Origin: Halalkalibacter okhensis | GTDB taxonomy: Bacteria > Bacillota > Bacilli > Bacillales > Bacillaceae_D | DNA: 64,000 bases | Reading direction: 5' to 3' | NCBI RefSeq assembly: GCF_000787375.1 | Contig: NZ_JRJU01000004.1 | Location: 124,001-188,000 of the forward strand | Shown here: positions 34,442-46,092 of the stretch, one piece after another | Layout: each line of letters opens with the position of its first letter | Position numbering within the stretch: the stretch's first letter is position 1 | The notes under the pieces: generated by a model | What the model was told of the DNA's origin: nothing | What the model saw: the letters and a program-made list of their open reading frames with translations, nothing else | Database searches by the model: none | Position numbers and translations under genes: made by a program

Positions 34442-35482
34442 TCAGTTGAGAAATTCTGTCGTAAATACATCAGCAGCTGTGATTTCAGAATCTAGTAAAC
34501 CTAACTCGATTAATTGTCCGATTAGTTCCTCCCAGCGCTCTTCACTCATGTAACCAACACCGTGTTCGCTCGCATCGTCACCGTAAACAAGATCTTGCAT
34601 TTGTTCTGTAGCATACTCCATTTGCTCTACCGTCTTTTCAGGTTCTAATTCAATAATATAGTCATACACTTTTTCAGGGTCTTCCTTAAATGCGGCCCAG
34701 CCTCTTGTAATTGCATCAACGTATGCTTGGATTGCTTCAGGATTTTCTTCCATGTATTCTTTCGTCGTAAACAATACATCACCATAAGGAGAATACCCTG
34801 AGTCGGCAATTAACAAGTGATTGGTTTCAACACCCTCTTGAGCAAGATAAAACGGTTCAGAAGTCACATACATTTGCGACGCAGCTTTTTCATTAGAAAC
34901 AAAGGCCGAACTGTCACCTGTATAGACTCGGTTTTGATCAGCCTCAATGTCAAACTGACTAACTAAATATTCCCAATAACCCGCTCCTGCTGCCGTATAT
35001 ATTTCATATCCATCAGCTAGATCATTATAATTTTCAATCGGTTGATCAGCATGAAACATAATACCTTGAGGTGTTTTTTGGAAATTGGCAAAGAAGACGA
35101 CTAACGGAATGCCTTCATTTATGGCATAAAGGACTTGATCGGCTTGTGCCATTCCAATTTGAGCACTTCCTGATGAGACAATGTAGATAGAAGAAACTTG
35201 AGGACCTCCTGGCTCGGTCGTCATATCAATGCCCGCCTCTTCATAAAACCCTTCCATCGCGGCATAGTATTGACCTGCATTTTCTACTTGTGGAAACCAA
35301 CTTGTGATTTGTTTCATTTCAATTAACTCTTGATCCACTTCCTCAACCACTTCTGCTGATGTATCTGATTGATCCGCCTCATCAACAGTCGCTTCTTCAA
35401 CTGTTTCACTTCCACAAGCCGCTAATGTCAGAAGGACAGAGGCACTAGCAAAATACAAAAATTTCTTCATTTTTTTCTTCAT
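34442..35482 (-). CDS. ABC transporter substrate-binding lipoprotein (NMT1/Thi5-like)
   Basis: The lipobox LLTLAAC lies at about residue 20 and is followed by an acidic linker. The binding domain starts TSWFPQVENAGQYYAAMEGFYEEAGIDM, the signature of the NMT1/Thi5-like family that also includes ThiY and SsuA. These proteins bind pyrimidines, sulfonates or aromatic compounds. ATG 35482 is 8 bases after GGGGG. It is separated from its permease and ATPase genes by an oxidase gene but is transcribed in the same direction. Confidence 0.9.
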   Translation of the reverse strand: MKKKMKKFLYFASASVLLTLAACGSETVEEATVDEADQSDTSAEVVEEVDQELIEMKQITSWFPQVENAGQYYAAMEGFYEEAGIDMTTEPGGPQVSSIYIVSSGSAQIGMAQADQVLYAINEGIPLVVFFANFQKTPQGIMFHADQPIENYNDLADGYEIYTAAGAGYWEYLVSQFDIEADQNRVYTGDSSAFVSNEKAASQMYVTSEPFYLAQEGVETNHLLIADSGYSPYGDVLFTTKEYMEENPEAIQAYVDAITRGWAAFKEDPEKVYDYIIELEPEKTVEQMEYATEQMQDLVYGDDASEHGVGYMSEERWEELIGQLIELGLLDSEITAADVFTTEFLN

Positions 35483-35553
35483 CCTGGTAACCCCCATTTT
35501 TATATTAAAATGTGCGTGCTGCTAGTTTCATAGCTTGTTAGTAAACAAAAGAA

Positions 35554-36906
35554 CTAAATCAATTCTTGAACCAAGTCCGGTGATGGCATCTTTTCTTGGT
35601 TTAAAAGGTTGTAAGGGTCATTTTCCTTCTTCTTTTTCGATATGGACTCAAGCTGCAAATCCCATCCACCTGCGCCAAGTAAATATGTATGCGGATCATT
35701 TACGGCAGCACCAATTTCATTAAAGTACGCAATCACTTCATACAAACGCTCTTTGGATGTAAATTTTACTAGAGGCAATCCAGCTGGTACTAATCTCCCC
35801 CTGTCCCTTAACCACTCAATATGCACGAGTACTTCTTCACCAAAGCGTTCTTTAATCAGATTGATTTGATTTTGGACTTCATCGATTAGAAAGAAATTTT
35901 GTAAGTACGTCCATTTCTTATCGTCTTTTAACGCCCATAGTGTCGTATGGTTCCATGTAAAGTCTGAAATCCCTATTCCTTTTCTATAAGCATTTGCTTC
36001 AGCTGTATAATTGCTTATCCCGTTGTATTTCATTGCTTCTTCTTTAAAGAGACTATGATTTTCTTCTGCAATTTCTACAAGCACCCAATGCTCTTTTTCA
36101 GATTCGATGATCTTTTTTAATGGCCTAAAAAACGTTGGGATTGGGGCCTCCATTACCGACACTAAGCGTTTGCTCCACCTGTTCCCTTCCGCAATTCCCC
36201 TTGAAAACTGTAGTGCTTCATGAAAATGTTCAAAGCGAACGACCTCTTGAACCCAATTTTTCTTTTGCTTAATCGGAATCGTTACTTCAGTAATAATCCC
36301 TGTTGTTCCGTAGCTATGGATGTAATCGAGCAATTCATCACCAGATAACGTAAGTTCTGTTATCGTTTCGTTCATGGTTAGAACCCTTGCTTCTAGGACA
36401 TTTCCATCCCACAAATTCCCCCAAGTTACTGAGCCAATGCCACCGGAGCCTCCTGCAATAAACCCACCAATCGTTGCCTTTACAAATGTCGAAGGGTAAA
36501 TCGTGAGCTCTTGGTCCGTCTTGTGGATTTGCTTTTCTAAGTCTCTTATTCTCATCCCAGACTGAACGGTTACAAAGCCATCACCAATGTTAACAATTTG
36601 ATTAAGCTTACTTAAATCAACAACGATGCCTCCATTCATTGGAACGGCCTGCCCATAATTCCCTGTTCCAGCCCCACGTAAAGTCACTGGTATTTTTTCA
36701 TCAACTGCTAGCTGCAAAATGATTCTTAACTGGGCATGCGAATCAGGTATCGCAACATAGTCTGCTTTCTTGTTAGTAAGCTCCATTTCTAAAACAGGAG
36801 AATACCAAAAATAGTCCTTTGACAGTTTTTCCATCATCGCCTTTTCCTGAATGACCGTTTGTGAACCAACGGCATCCAGTAGCCTTTCAAGAAATGCTTC
36901 CTTCAT
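35554..36906 (-). CDS. FAD-linked oxidase (GlcD/PCMH type, second)
   Basis: 450 residues, full-length paralogue of the 32103-33479 enzyme: PVTLRGAGTGNYGQAVPMNGGIVVDLSKLN, YPSTFVKATIGGFIAGGSGGIGSVTWG and SYGTTGIITEVTI. Most differences are spread evenly, so duplication is not recent. ATG 36906 follows AAAAGGAGG and a 400-base regulatory gap. It is the first gene of the run FAD oxidase, binding protein, creatininase. Substrate unknown. Confidence 0.88.
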   Translation of the reverse strand: MKEAFLERLLDAVGSQTVIQEKAMMEKLSKDYFWYSPVLEMELTNKKADYVAIPDSHAQLRIILQLAVDEKIPVTLRGAGTGNYGQAVPMNGGIVVDLSKLNQIVNIGDGFVTVQSGMRIRDLEKQIHKTDQELTIYPSTFVKATIGGFIAGGSGGIGSVTWGNLWDGNVLEARVLTMNETITELTLSGDELLDYIHSYGTTGIITEVTIPIKQKKNWVQEVVRFEHFHEALQFSRGIAEGNRWSKRLVSVMEAPIPTFFRPLKKIIESEKEHWVLVEIAEENHSLFKEEAMKYNGISNYTAEANAYRKGIGISDFTWNHTTLWALKDDKKWTYLQNFFLIDEVQNQINLIKERFGEEVLVHIEWLRDRGRLVPAGLPLVKFTSKERLYEVIAYFNEIGAAVNDPHTYLLGAGGWDLQLESISKKKKENDPYNLLNQEKMPSPDLVQELI

Positions 36907-37305
36907 GTTCGGCTTCCTCCTTTTTTAACTACTAGTTACTTCTCACAATATTTCATTGAATTTTCAGTTATTTCGAACACAAAGTAAGAATAAAAGAAAT
37001 TAGTAAGCAATTGTTAAAAAAGGTAAGATAATATAACGGATTTTTTTAATTTTTTTCTTCTGGCTAAAAAGTCGGTTCGTTGCTGTTTTGTTTTATGTAA
37101 CTAAGCAAAAAGGTGTGCACCTCCTTTGTATTCCTGTCAAATTATCAGCTTAAAAAAGGACAACATCGACTTTCTTAGTTTCATCCTGTTTGAATCACTC
37201 TTCTCAAACGAATATAATCTTACATACGTCTTGAATAATTTTTATTGATTCTATCTTTAGTTTCATTAGAAAAAAGCTGTTGAGGATGCCTCAACAGCTT
37301 TTTAT
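36907..37305. other. Regulatory gap between the ABC genes and the catabolic genes
   Basis: No gene is seen in this AT-rich 399-base stretch. It contains the ATPase terminator (37271-37303) and must hold the promoter for the genes starting at 36906. I could not identify a clear sigma-A pair or an operator. Confidence 0.5.
37271..37303 (-). terminator. Terminator of the ABC permease/ATPase genes
   Basis: AAAAGCTGTTGAGG and its exact complement form a 14-bp stem with a 3-base loop, followed by T residues on the minus strand. Confidence 0.9.
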
Positions 37306-38091
37306 TTAATGTTTTAACCCTTTTGAGATTTCCCCAACTAAATGGCTAAATTCTGGGGTACTTCTAAATGACTCATCTCGTTCATACTCAGGTACATCAA
37401 ATACATTCGTGATCCGTCCAGGTCTTGTAGACATGACGGCAATCTTCGTCGATAAGAATACTGATTCAAACACATTGTGAGTAATAAACAAAACCGTCAT
37501 CCCTGTTTTTTCCCAAATTTTTAATAACTCGTAGTGCAAGTTCTGCCTAGTCATCTCATCCAAAGCACCAAAAGGCTCATCCATTAAAAGTAGCTTCGGT
37601 TTGGCGATAAGGGAGCGCGCGATAGAAACTCTCATCTGCATCCCGCCTGAAAGCTGTCTTGGAAGAGCTTTTTCGTAACCTGCCAATCCAACCATTTCAA
37701 GCACTTCTTTCCCTCTCTCATGCCGCTCATGCTTTGATACACCTTTTAATTCCAATGGCAATGTGACATTGTCGAGTACCGACTTCCACGGTAATAATGT
37801 CGCATGCTGAAACACGAACCCCACATCATTTCGATCAATCATCGTTTCTTGATTAGAAGCATTAATCATTTCGACCCGCCCAGACGTTGGTTCACTTAGG
37901 CCAGCAATTATTTTAAAAATAGTTGACTTTCCGCACCCTGAGGGACCAACGAATGAAACAAACTCTCCCTCTGGAATATCCAGATTTACTTCACTCAAAG
38001 CTGTAATCGATCCATTATAAATTTTGCTTACATTGTTAATACGTAGACTGGATGTTGCCACTTCATTTTTCTCAACTACCGCTGTTTTCAC
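37306..38091 (-). CDS. ABC transporter ATP-binding protein (SsuB/ThiZ/TauB type)
   Basis: 261 residues with Walker A GPSGCGKST, Q-loop FQHATLLPW, signature LSGGMQMRVSIARSL, Walker B LLLMDEPFGALDE and switch His (FITHN). The sequence is typical of nitrate/sulfonate/pyrimidine importers. GTG 38091 is preceded by AAAGGGG. It pairs with the permease encoded 33 bases upstream and the Thi5-like binding protein. Confidence 0.93.
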   Translation of the reverse strand: MKTAVVEKNEVATSSLRINNVSKIYNGSITALSEVNLDIPEGEFVSFVGPSGCGKSTIFKIIAGLSEPTSGRVEMINASNQETMIDRNDVGFVFQHATLLPWKSVLDNVTLPLELKGVSKHERHERGKEVLEMVGLAGYEKALPRQLSGGMQMRVSIARSLIAKPKLLLMDEPFGALDEMTRQNLHYELLKIWEKTGMTVLFITHNVFESVFLSTKIAVMSTRPGRITNVFDVPEYERDESFRSTPEFSHLVGEISKGLKH

Positions 38092-38124
38092 TTCGCATAC
38101 CCCTTTCTATTCAAGATTAATTCC

Positions 38125-38979
38125 TTACTCTTGTTCCATTTCTGATTCATGCCAAGATGCTAAGAACATCCTTGAGATGTAACTAACCATTAAGAAGAAG
38201 GCAATTCCAAGTACGGCCGCTGATAAACCTAATGCAAATAAATATGGCGTTTGTAGCCTTGATGCAGCAACTGTAATGGCATACCCTAATCCACCAGCTC
38301 CACCACCAACACCAGCAATATACTCACCAACAATTGCACCAACAACAGCTAATGTACAAGAGATTTTCGCTCCAGCAATAATATACGGGAGTGCTGCTGG
38401 AAAGCGGAGTTTCCACATAACCTGCCACTTGGACGCATTATAGAGGTAAAACAAATTTTTCATATTATGGTCTGTTGCATTTAAACCAATTAACGTATTT
38501 GATAACATTGGGAAAAATCCAATCGTGAAAGCAATGATCACAATCGCGTTCATGCCCGAACCGAACCATATGACAATGATCGGCGCAATCGCTACGACTG
38601 GAATCGTTTGTAAGATGATCGCATAGGGATAGAAACTTCTTTCAACAAGCTTAGAACTTGCCATCAAAACAGCTACGCCAATCCCACCTACTACACTTAA
38701 AAGAAATCCTGAAACTGCACTAACGATCGTAGTCATTAAGGCAGCAGATAGATTGCTCCAATTTTTCACAGCGGCATCAAAAATGTCGGTTGGTTTCGGC
38801 AAAATATAGTGCGGCGTCCCTAGTAACGTTACGACGACTTGCCATAAAACGATAAAGGAAATAAGTGCCACAACAGGAGGCAATGCTTTTTTCATCATTT
38901 CACTGCTCTTTTTTACTGCGGCTACGGCTGAACGATTGACAACAACTTGACCAGAACGATTGACGGCTTCTCTAGACAT
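38125..38979 (-). CDS. ABC transporter permease (SsuC/ThiX type)
   Basis: 284 residues with an N-terminal helix (about 45-65) and five more. The EAA-like cytoplasmic loop is LYNASKWQVMWKLRFPAALPYIIAGAKIS. It belongs to the BPD permease family serving nitrate, sulfonate or pyrimidine uptake. ATG 38979 lies 8 bases after AAGGTGG, and this site falls inside a short upstream frame, so coupled translation is possible. Confidence 0.92.
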   Translation of the reverse strand: MSREAVNRSGQVVVNRSAVAAVKKSSEMMKKALPPVVALISFIVLWQVVVTLLGTPHYILPKPTDIFDAAVKNWSNLSAALMTTIVSAVSGFLLSVVGGIGVAVLMASSKLVERSFYPYAIILQTIPVVAIAPIIVIWFGSGMNAIVIIAFTIGFFPMLSNTLIGLNATDHNMKNLFYLYNASKWQVMWKLRFPAALPYIIAGAKISCTLAVVGAIVGEYIAGVGGGAGGLGYAITVAASRLQTPYLFALGLSAAVLGIAFFLMVSYISRMFLASWHESEMEQE

Positions 38980-39064
38980 GTGTAGCACCACCTTTATTTG
39001 TATTAGGTATACTTGAACTGTTCCGAATATTAATGTAAACCTCGTTAATATTGCTTAACTTCAT
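38972..39064 (-). CDS. Possible leader peptide upstream of the permease
   Basis: ATG 39064 follows a strong GGAGGAG site and opens a frame of about 30 codons (MKLSNINEVYINIRNSS...) ending just over the permease start. The product has no known motif. The strong initiation site and overlap suggest a leader whose translation could open the permease ribosome site. Its exact end should be rechecked. Confidence 0.35.
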   Translation of the reverse strand: MKLSNINEVYINIRNSSSIPNTNKGGATHV

Positions 39065-39496
39065 ATATACTCCTCCTACTTTTTATTTCCTTTTTCTTAC
39101 GGCGACCTGTCTGTTTACGCTGGTTACATTCCACAAAAGCAAGTCCGTTTTTTAGATAATTCGAATATACGCTAAGAGTAATTTAAATCTTGGGAATTTT
39201 GTTGTAATTCGTTAGATTACCTGTCATTGTTTTTTCTAATTTTATTTTTAATGACATTTTTACATATTGTCTTTTTGTCACCTTTAACTAAACTTGCAAA
39301 TGATTTTGTTTTACAACATTCTTCATAACCGCCCTCTAGAAAGAGCGAGAGATTACGCTCACCATATTTGTAATAAAAATTCACATGTACATTAACTAAT
39401 CAATACCGGCATGAATAAACACACCTAGAAAGAAGAAAACGGAATAATTCATTCAATAAGGGAAGACCAGGATTGAGTGTATTTGGTCATTAATGA
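39065..39496. other. Upstream region of the ABC operon
   Basis: About 430 AT-rich bases with no gene between the ABC leader and the BCCT remnant. It should hold the promoter of the ABC operon and the site where the rest of the BCCT gene was lost. No clear operator was recognised. Confidence 0.45.
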
Positions 39497-39796
39497 CACA
39501 AAAGAGAGTCATGGGGAGTATCAATGGCTGCGATTGCTGCAATATTACTCATATCTGGTGGTTTAGATGCCCTACAAACGGCACCTTTAATTGCCGCTCT
39601 TCCTTTTACGATTCTTATTTTTATGATCATTTTTGCCTTTGTGAAGATGATTCGAAAAGAACCATTGCCACCGACTGATCCAAACAAAGGTTTCGAAATA
39701 AAAGCAAGAAAAGTGAAAGTTAGTAGGGGGAGGGAAAGGTTTTTTAGAGGATATGGCTCTGCACATGTGCAGAGCCATTTTTTATTCTTCCGTTAG
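39497..39796 (+). pseudogene. C-terminal remnant of a BCCT transporter
   Basis: From 39497 the frame reads HKRESWGVSMAAIAAILL then SGGLDALQTAPLIAALPFT and FAFVKMIRKE. This is the last helices and the end of a betaine/carnitine/choline transporter (OpuD/BetT). A TGA at 39494 and no upstream coding sequence show that the first 450 or so residues are gone. The frame runs on into the terminator, so it is not a functional gene. Confidence 0.75.
39753..39778. terminator. Bidirectional terminator
   Basis: GGCTCTGCACATGTGCAGAGCC is a perfect palindrome flanked by A and T runs; it closes the cyclase gene (-) and the BCCT remnant (+). Confidence 0.85.
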
Positions 39797-40468
39797 TAAG
39801 GCAATTGCCCGAATTGGTGACCCTGTACCATTGCGAATTTTCAATGGTAGACCAATGTATAGAAATCTTTTGTTCACAATCTCTCCTAAATTGCATAGGT
39901 TTTCCGTATTTGTTATTTGGTACTCTCGGCAAACGAGATGCCCAGAATATTTTGGATCATGGGACTGATCAATAGACGGAGCATCTACTCCAATGTTTTT
40001 TACACCTAATTGAGCTAACCACTTCGCTGCTTGATAATGCAAGCCCGTATGTCGACTGAACCATTCCTCTTTTCCATATGTTCGTTCATAATGCCCCGTA
40101 TAAAGAAGCACAATATCTCCCTCCTCTATAGTCTGATTTGACCTTTTCAACGCGTCCTTAAGATCGCGCCTCATAATAAAGTTATCTGGAGAGACATTTG
40201 AGATATCTAGGCAAATTGCCGGGCCATAAAAAGAATCTAGATCCATCTCGTCTATCGTTGGTCCATCCGGGTCATATTCATAAATCGCATCACTATGTGT
40301 AGGTACATGTTCATTAATAATTAAACTATTAGTAGCAAATTCAAACCCTAATTTCTGTTTCGTAATGTCATGCGATATATTTTGAAAAATGACTGTTTGC
40401 TGTTGAGTGGACAAACATGGCATTCCTTGATAAATCTCTTGTGATAAATCAATTAGTTTTGTTGTCAT
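39782..40468 (-). CDS. Cyclase-family (kynurenine-formamidase-like) hydrolase
   Basis: The metal-binding motif appears as INEHVPTHSDAIYEYDP near residue 55, equivalent to HxGTHxDxPxH with one His position changed to Val. A second conserved part, GVDAPSIDQSHDP, follows. The frame opens far upstream (40594), but ATG 40468 is 10 bases after AAAGGAG, giving 228 residues. Family members hydrolyse formamides or cyclic amides with Mn or Zn. It stands alone but next to the amidohydrolase island, so it may take part in the same pathway. Confidence 0.85.
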   Translation of the reverse strand: MTTKLIDLSQEIYQGMPCLSTQQQTVIFQNISHDITKQKLGFEFATNSLIINEHVPTHSDAIYEYDPDGPTIDEMDLDSFYGPAICLDISNVSPDNFIMRRDLKDALKRSNQTIEEGDIVLLYTGHYERTYGKEEWFSRHTGLHYQAAKWLAQLGVKNIGVDAPSIDQSHDPKYSGHLVCREYQITNTENLCNLGEIVNKRFLYIGLPLKIRNGTGSPIRAIALLTEE

Positions 40469-40717
40469 CCGCGGTTTCTCCTTTTTCATTTTTTCTGCCG
40501 CTTCCCTTTTGTTAGGTTTTTTGACAGGGTCTCTTCTAATTTGTATTAACTTGTATAGGATAAGAGTAAGATAAAACGAACCATTCGTGTACAAAACAGT
40601 TACGTTATCTTACAGAATATTTATTTCAGGTCATAACTGACTCTTTCTCTAACAGCCGTTTAAAAAAGATCTAAGGAGGTAAAGTTTTAATAAGAGTGAC
40701 ATGCAAGGAGGGGTCAT

Positions 40718-41392
40718 ATGAAATACCTATTGATTTTCGTTGCAGCTATCCTGTTGGCTAGTTGTGTTGAGACAGAAAGAGAAGTTCAAGAGCCCGTTCA
40801 GGAAGAGCCTACTGAACCGATCGAATCTTCTGAAGATCGTAGCCAAGCCGAGGATGATGAATCACCAGAAGAGGAGGTGTCTTCTACAAATGAGCTAGGA
40901 CTAGAAGAAACAGCAGACCATATTGTTACCTTATTAAGAGATCAAGATATGGAAGCATTAGCTGGTTTCGTTCATCCAACAAAAGGTGTACGTTTCTCAC
41001 CATATGGACATATCAAAGTGGATGAAGATAAAGTTTTAACAACCGAACAACTCGATGAATTTTGGACAGATGAAACCGTGTACCACTGGGGCTACTTTGA
41101 CGGCAGTGGTGAACCGATCGAAAAAACATTCCGGGATTATTACAATCGATTTGTTTATGACCATGATTATGCAAATGCAGAGGAAACCGCTGTAAATGAG
41201 CGGCTAGGCGACGGAATGATGATTGATAATAGTGATGAGATCTATCCGGATGCCGATGTAGTCGATTATTATTTTTCTGGCTTTGAAGAGGAGTATGACG
41301 GAATGGACTGGAGAAGCCTACGTATCGTGCTAGAGGAGCAAGATGAGAAATGGTACCTTGTTGGCATTATTCATGATGAATGGACAATTTAG
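40718..41392 (+). CDS. Secreted lipoprotein of unknown function
   Basis: Signal peptide with lipobox LLASC (Cys 16) is followed by a 40-residue Glu/Ser-rich linker. A globular domain with LRDQDMEALAGFVHPTKGVRFSPYGHI and a C-terminal RIVLEEQDEKWYLVGIIHDEW follows; such YLVGIIHDEW endings occur in Bacillus lipoproteins of the NTF2-like type. ATG 40718 follows AAGGAGGGG. It is one of few plus-strand genes here, single and not operonic. Function not assigned. Confidence 0.88.
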   Translation: MKYLLIFVAAILLASCVETEREVQEPVQEEPTEPIESSEDRSQAEDDESPEEEVSSTNELGLEETADHIVTLLRDQDMEALAGFVHPTKGVRFSPYGHIKVDEDKVLTTEQLDEFWTDETVYHWGYFDGSGEPIEKTFRDYYNRFVYDHDYANAEETAVNERLGDGMMIDNSDEIYPDADVVDYYFSGFEEEYDGMDWRSLRIVLEEQDEKWYLVGIIHDEWTI

Positions 41393-41544
41393 GAGAGAGA
41401 CCTAACAATCAAATAAAAACCATCGCTCCACATCATCGCTTCGGACAGACACTTCGCTAGTTAAGAGTATCATTCCTTCTATTCTTTCAAAGTAGGATTT
41501 TTTACTTCTTAACAGATGAGGGTCACTAAAGTAATATCCTATTG

Positions 41545-41670
41545 TCCGAGGCTCGTTCCATTGCGCTCCAGCCTACTCGCACCCGCAAGGAGGTGTCGAG
41601 CCTCCTCGGCTGTGGAGTCTCGACCCTACCTCTATTTCCCGCAGGAGTCGAGTGGCTTACGCTTCATTAC
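41545..41670. repeat. GC-rich intergenic repeat, imperfect palindromes
   Basis: Motifs GTCGAGCCTCCTCGGC, GGAGTCTCGACC and CCCGCAGGAGTCGAG can pair with one another. This kind of element is commonly scattered between genes in Bacillus genomes; function unknown. Confidence 0.5.
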
Positions 41671-42049
41671 ACTTAGAGGGTAAATGATATTACAGCTTTA
41701 CCAATAAATTTTAAAAATAGGAGAATTCTCTTAACTAGCGTAGGACATACACATAGACACTCACTATTTTTTTGCTTCTATATTATAAACGCGACTCCGC
41801 CATTTCTTTAAACTCTTATGTATGTCGAAAGTCCTGTTATTGTTTCTTCATTTGATATCATTAGATTCACCTACATCTATGTAATACCTAAATAATAAAA
41901 TAAATAATGTCAGTTGAATGTTTGATGAAAATTAAACTTCAGACTGTAGACAAAAAGCCTTTGAGTTTCATTTCTCAAAGACTTTTCACGCTAGTTCTCC
42001 TATTTTCTTTTGATAGTTGAAGAGGAGGGAATTTCTATCTTCCTCTCAA

Positions 42050-42170
42050 CAAGCGGACGGGATGGGGGGCCGACTCCTGCAGGAGGGAAGGGCAGGTTGA
42101 AATCCACCGGCGCAGCCGGTTAGTTCAACGCCCGCCTGCGGAAAGCGTGCCCCCCATCCCGGGAGCGAGA
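42050..42170. repeat. GC-rich intergenic repeat with long inverted arms
   Basis: GGGATGGGGGGC near the left end pairs with GCCCCCCATCCC at the right end. Inside are CTCCTGCAGGAG and CCGGCGCAGCCGG. It would fold into a large cruciform or RNA hairpin. Confidence 0.55.
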
Positions 42171-42300
42171 TCAAAGCTCCTTTTCAAGTCCTAAATAAAC
42201 GAGCACTTTTTCAGTGGCCTCAGGATAGCTCACCAGCCGCCCTCGGAAAGCGAAGTGTATGTCCGGAGCGGTGATTGGAACCAATGTATTGTTTCACAAA

Positions 42301-42331
42301 AAACCGTGCCTCTACATCAGAGGCACGGTTT
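42301..42331 (-). terminator. Terminator of the glycolytic operon (after eno)
   Basis: AACCGTGCCTCT and AGAGGCACGGTT form a 12-bp stem with a short loop, 10 bases after the eno stop, followed by TTTTGTG on the minus strand. Confidence 0.88.
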
Positions 42332-42340
42332 ACTTATTGC

Positions 42341-43654
<1,314 letters not shown>

Positions 43655-43745
43655 TCAATTTATTTTCGGTAAAAAATAGTGATTTCATTCAACTAACCGT
43701 AATATGATTCAACTAAAACTAAGCAATTCCTGCCTAGAAAATCAA

Positions 43746-45280
43746 TTATTTCTTAATTAATGAAACTCCCGTCATCTCTTCTGGCTGTTTTCCATCTAAT
43801 AATGCTAAAACAGTCGGAGCTAAATCAGCGAGTTTTCCGTCTTGCTGCAACTCAATTCCGTTTTGAGTAACAATGACTGGCACTTTATTTGTTGTATGAG
43901 CTGTCATTGGCTTATCTTCTAATGTTAGCACTTCATCTGCATTACCGTGATCAGCGGTAATGATAGCTGCGCCACCCTTAGCGTTAATCGCATCAACGAC
44001 TTTTCCTAAACACTCATCAACCACTTCTACTGCTTTAATCGTTGGCTCAAGCATACCTGAGTGTCCAACCATATCTGGGTTAGCAAAGTTTAAAATAATC
44101 GCATCATGCTTATCAGCTTCAATGTCGGCAAGTAACGCGTCCGTCACTTCGTATGCACTCATTTCAGGCTGTAAGTCGTATGTGGCTACTTTTGGTGAAT
44201 CGATAAGAATGCGCTCCTCACCAGGGAATGGCTCCTCACGTCCACCACTAAAGAAGAATGTCACATGTGGATACTTTTCCGTTTCCGCAATGCGAAGTTG
44301 TTTGAAATTTTGTTGTGACAGCACTTCACCGAGCGTGTTATCTAGGTTTGTCGGCTTGAACGCGACATAACCATCAACCGTTTCGCTAAATTTCGTTAAG
44401 CATACATAATGAAGGTTTCTTGGATGCATGTCTCCACGGTCAAATCCACGGAAATCTTCATTTGTGAATACTTGAGACATTTGAATTGCACGGTCTGGAC
44501 GGAAGTTAAAGAAGATAACCGCATCATCATCTCCAACTGTTCCTACTGGCGTTCCGTCTTCCTTTGTAATAACAGAAGGAATAACAAACTCATCAAAAAT
44601 GTCATTTTTATAGTTGTCTGTAACGACATCTATTGGGTTGGTGTAGGCAGGACCTTCGCCATATACCATTGCACGGTAAGACTTCTCAACACGCTCCCAG
44701 CGACGGTCGCGATCCATCGCATAGTAACGGCCGTGAATCGAAGCAATTTCCCCAACACCTAAATCCTCAAGCTTACTTTGCAACGCACGAACATACACTT
44801 CAGCTGAAGTTGGCCCTACGTCACGTCCATCAAGGAAGCCATGTACGTAAACCTTTTCCACGTTTTCACGCTTCGCCAGTTCAAGAAGAGCATACAAATG
44901 CTCAATGTGACTATGAATCCCACCATCTGATAAAAGACCATACACATGTAAAGCACTGTTTTTTTCTTTCACATGGTTCATTGCTGCATGGAATGTTTCA
45001 TTTTCAAAGAAATCACCTTCGCGAATCGATAAATTCACGCGTGTTAAGCTTTGATACACAATACGTCCAGCACCAATGTTCAAATGTCCTACTTCCGAAT
45101 TCCCCATTTGACCTTCTGGTAAACCAACAGCTTCCCCTTGTGCTTCAAGAGTCGCATGTGGGTATTGGTTCCAGTAACGATCAAAGTTAGGCTTCTTTGC
45201 TTGCGCTACCGCATTCCCTTTTACTTCATCTCTCATCGCAAATCCATCGAGGATGATGAGAGCTACTGGTTTCTTACTCA

Positions 45281-45281
<1 letters not shown>
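43746..45281 (-). CDS. gpmI: 2,3-bisphosphoglycerate-independent phosphoglycerate mutase
   Basis: 511 residues, Mn-dependent, interconverting 3- and 2-phosphoglycerate. Alkaline-phosphatase-fold metal motifs are [24 protein letters not shown] (catalytic Ser), [18 protein letters not shown] and [10 protein letters not shown]. It starts in a TAATG overlap with tpiA. Confidence 0.98.
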
Positions 45282-46042
<761 letters not shown>

Positions 46043-46061
46043 TCACCTCTTTATCGGATTA

Positions 46062-46084
46062 AAGCGGGGTCTGACCCCCACTGT
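46062..46084. repeat. Short GC hairpin between tpiA and pgk
   Basis: GGGGTCTGACCCC forms a small hairpin in the 57-base gap. A similar GGGTCAGCCCC lies before hisI at 59.47 kb. It is not followed by a T-run and so is unlikely to be a terminator. Confidence 0.35.
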
Positions 46085-46092
46085 TCAATCAA

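Larger units (their letters stand above)
41393..42340. other. Long gap with dispersed GC-rich repeats
   Basis: 948 bases without a gene. Two GC-richer segments (about 41545-41670 and 42050-42170) stand out from AT-rich surroundings; a third short one is at 42225-42275. The eno terminator is at the right end. Confidence 0.6.
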
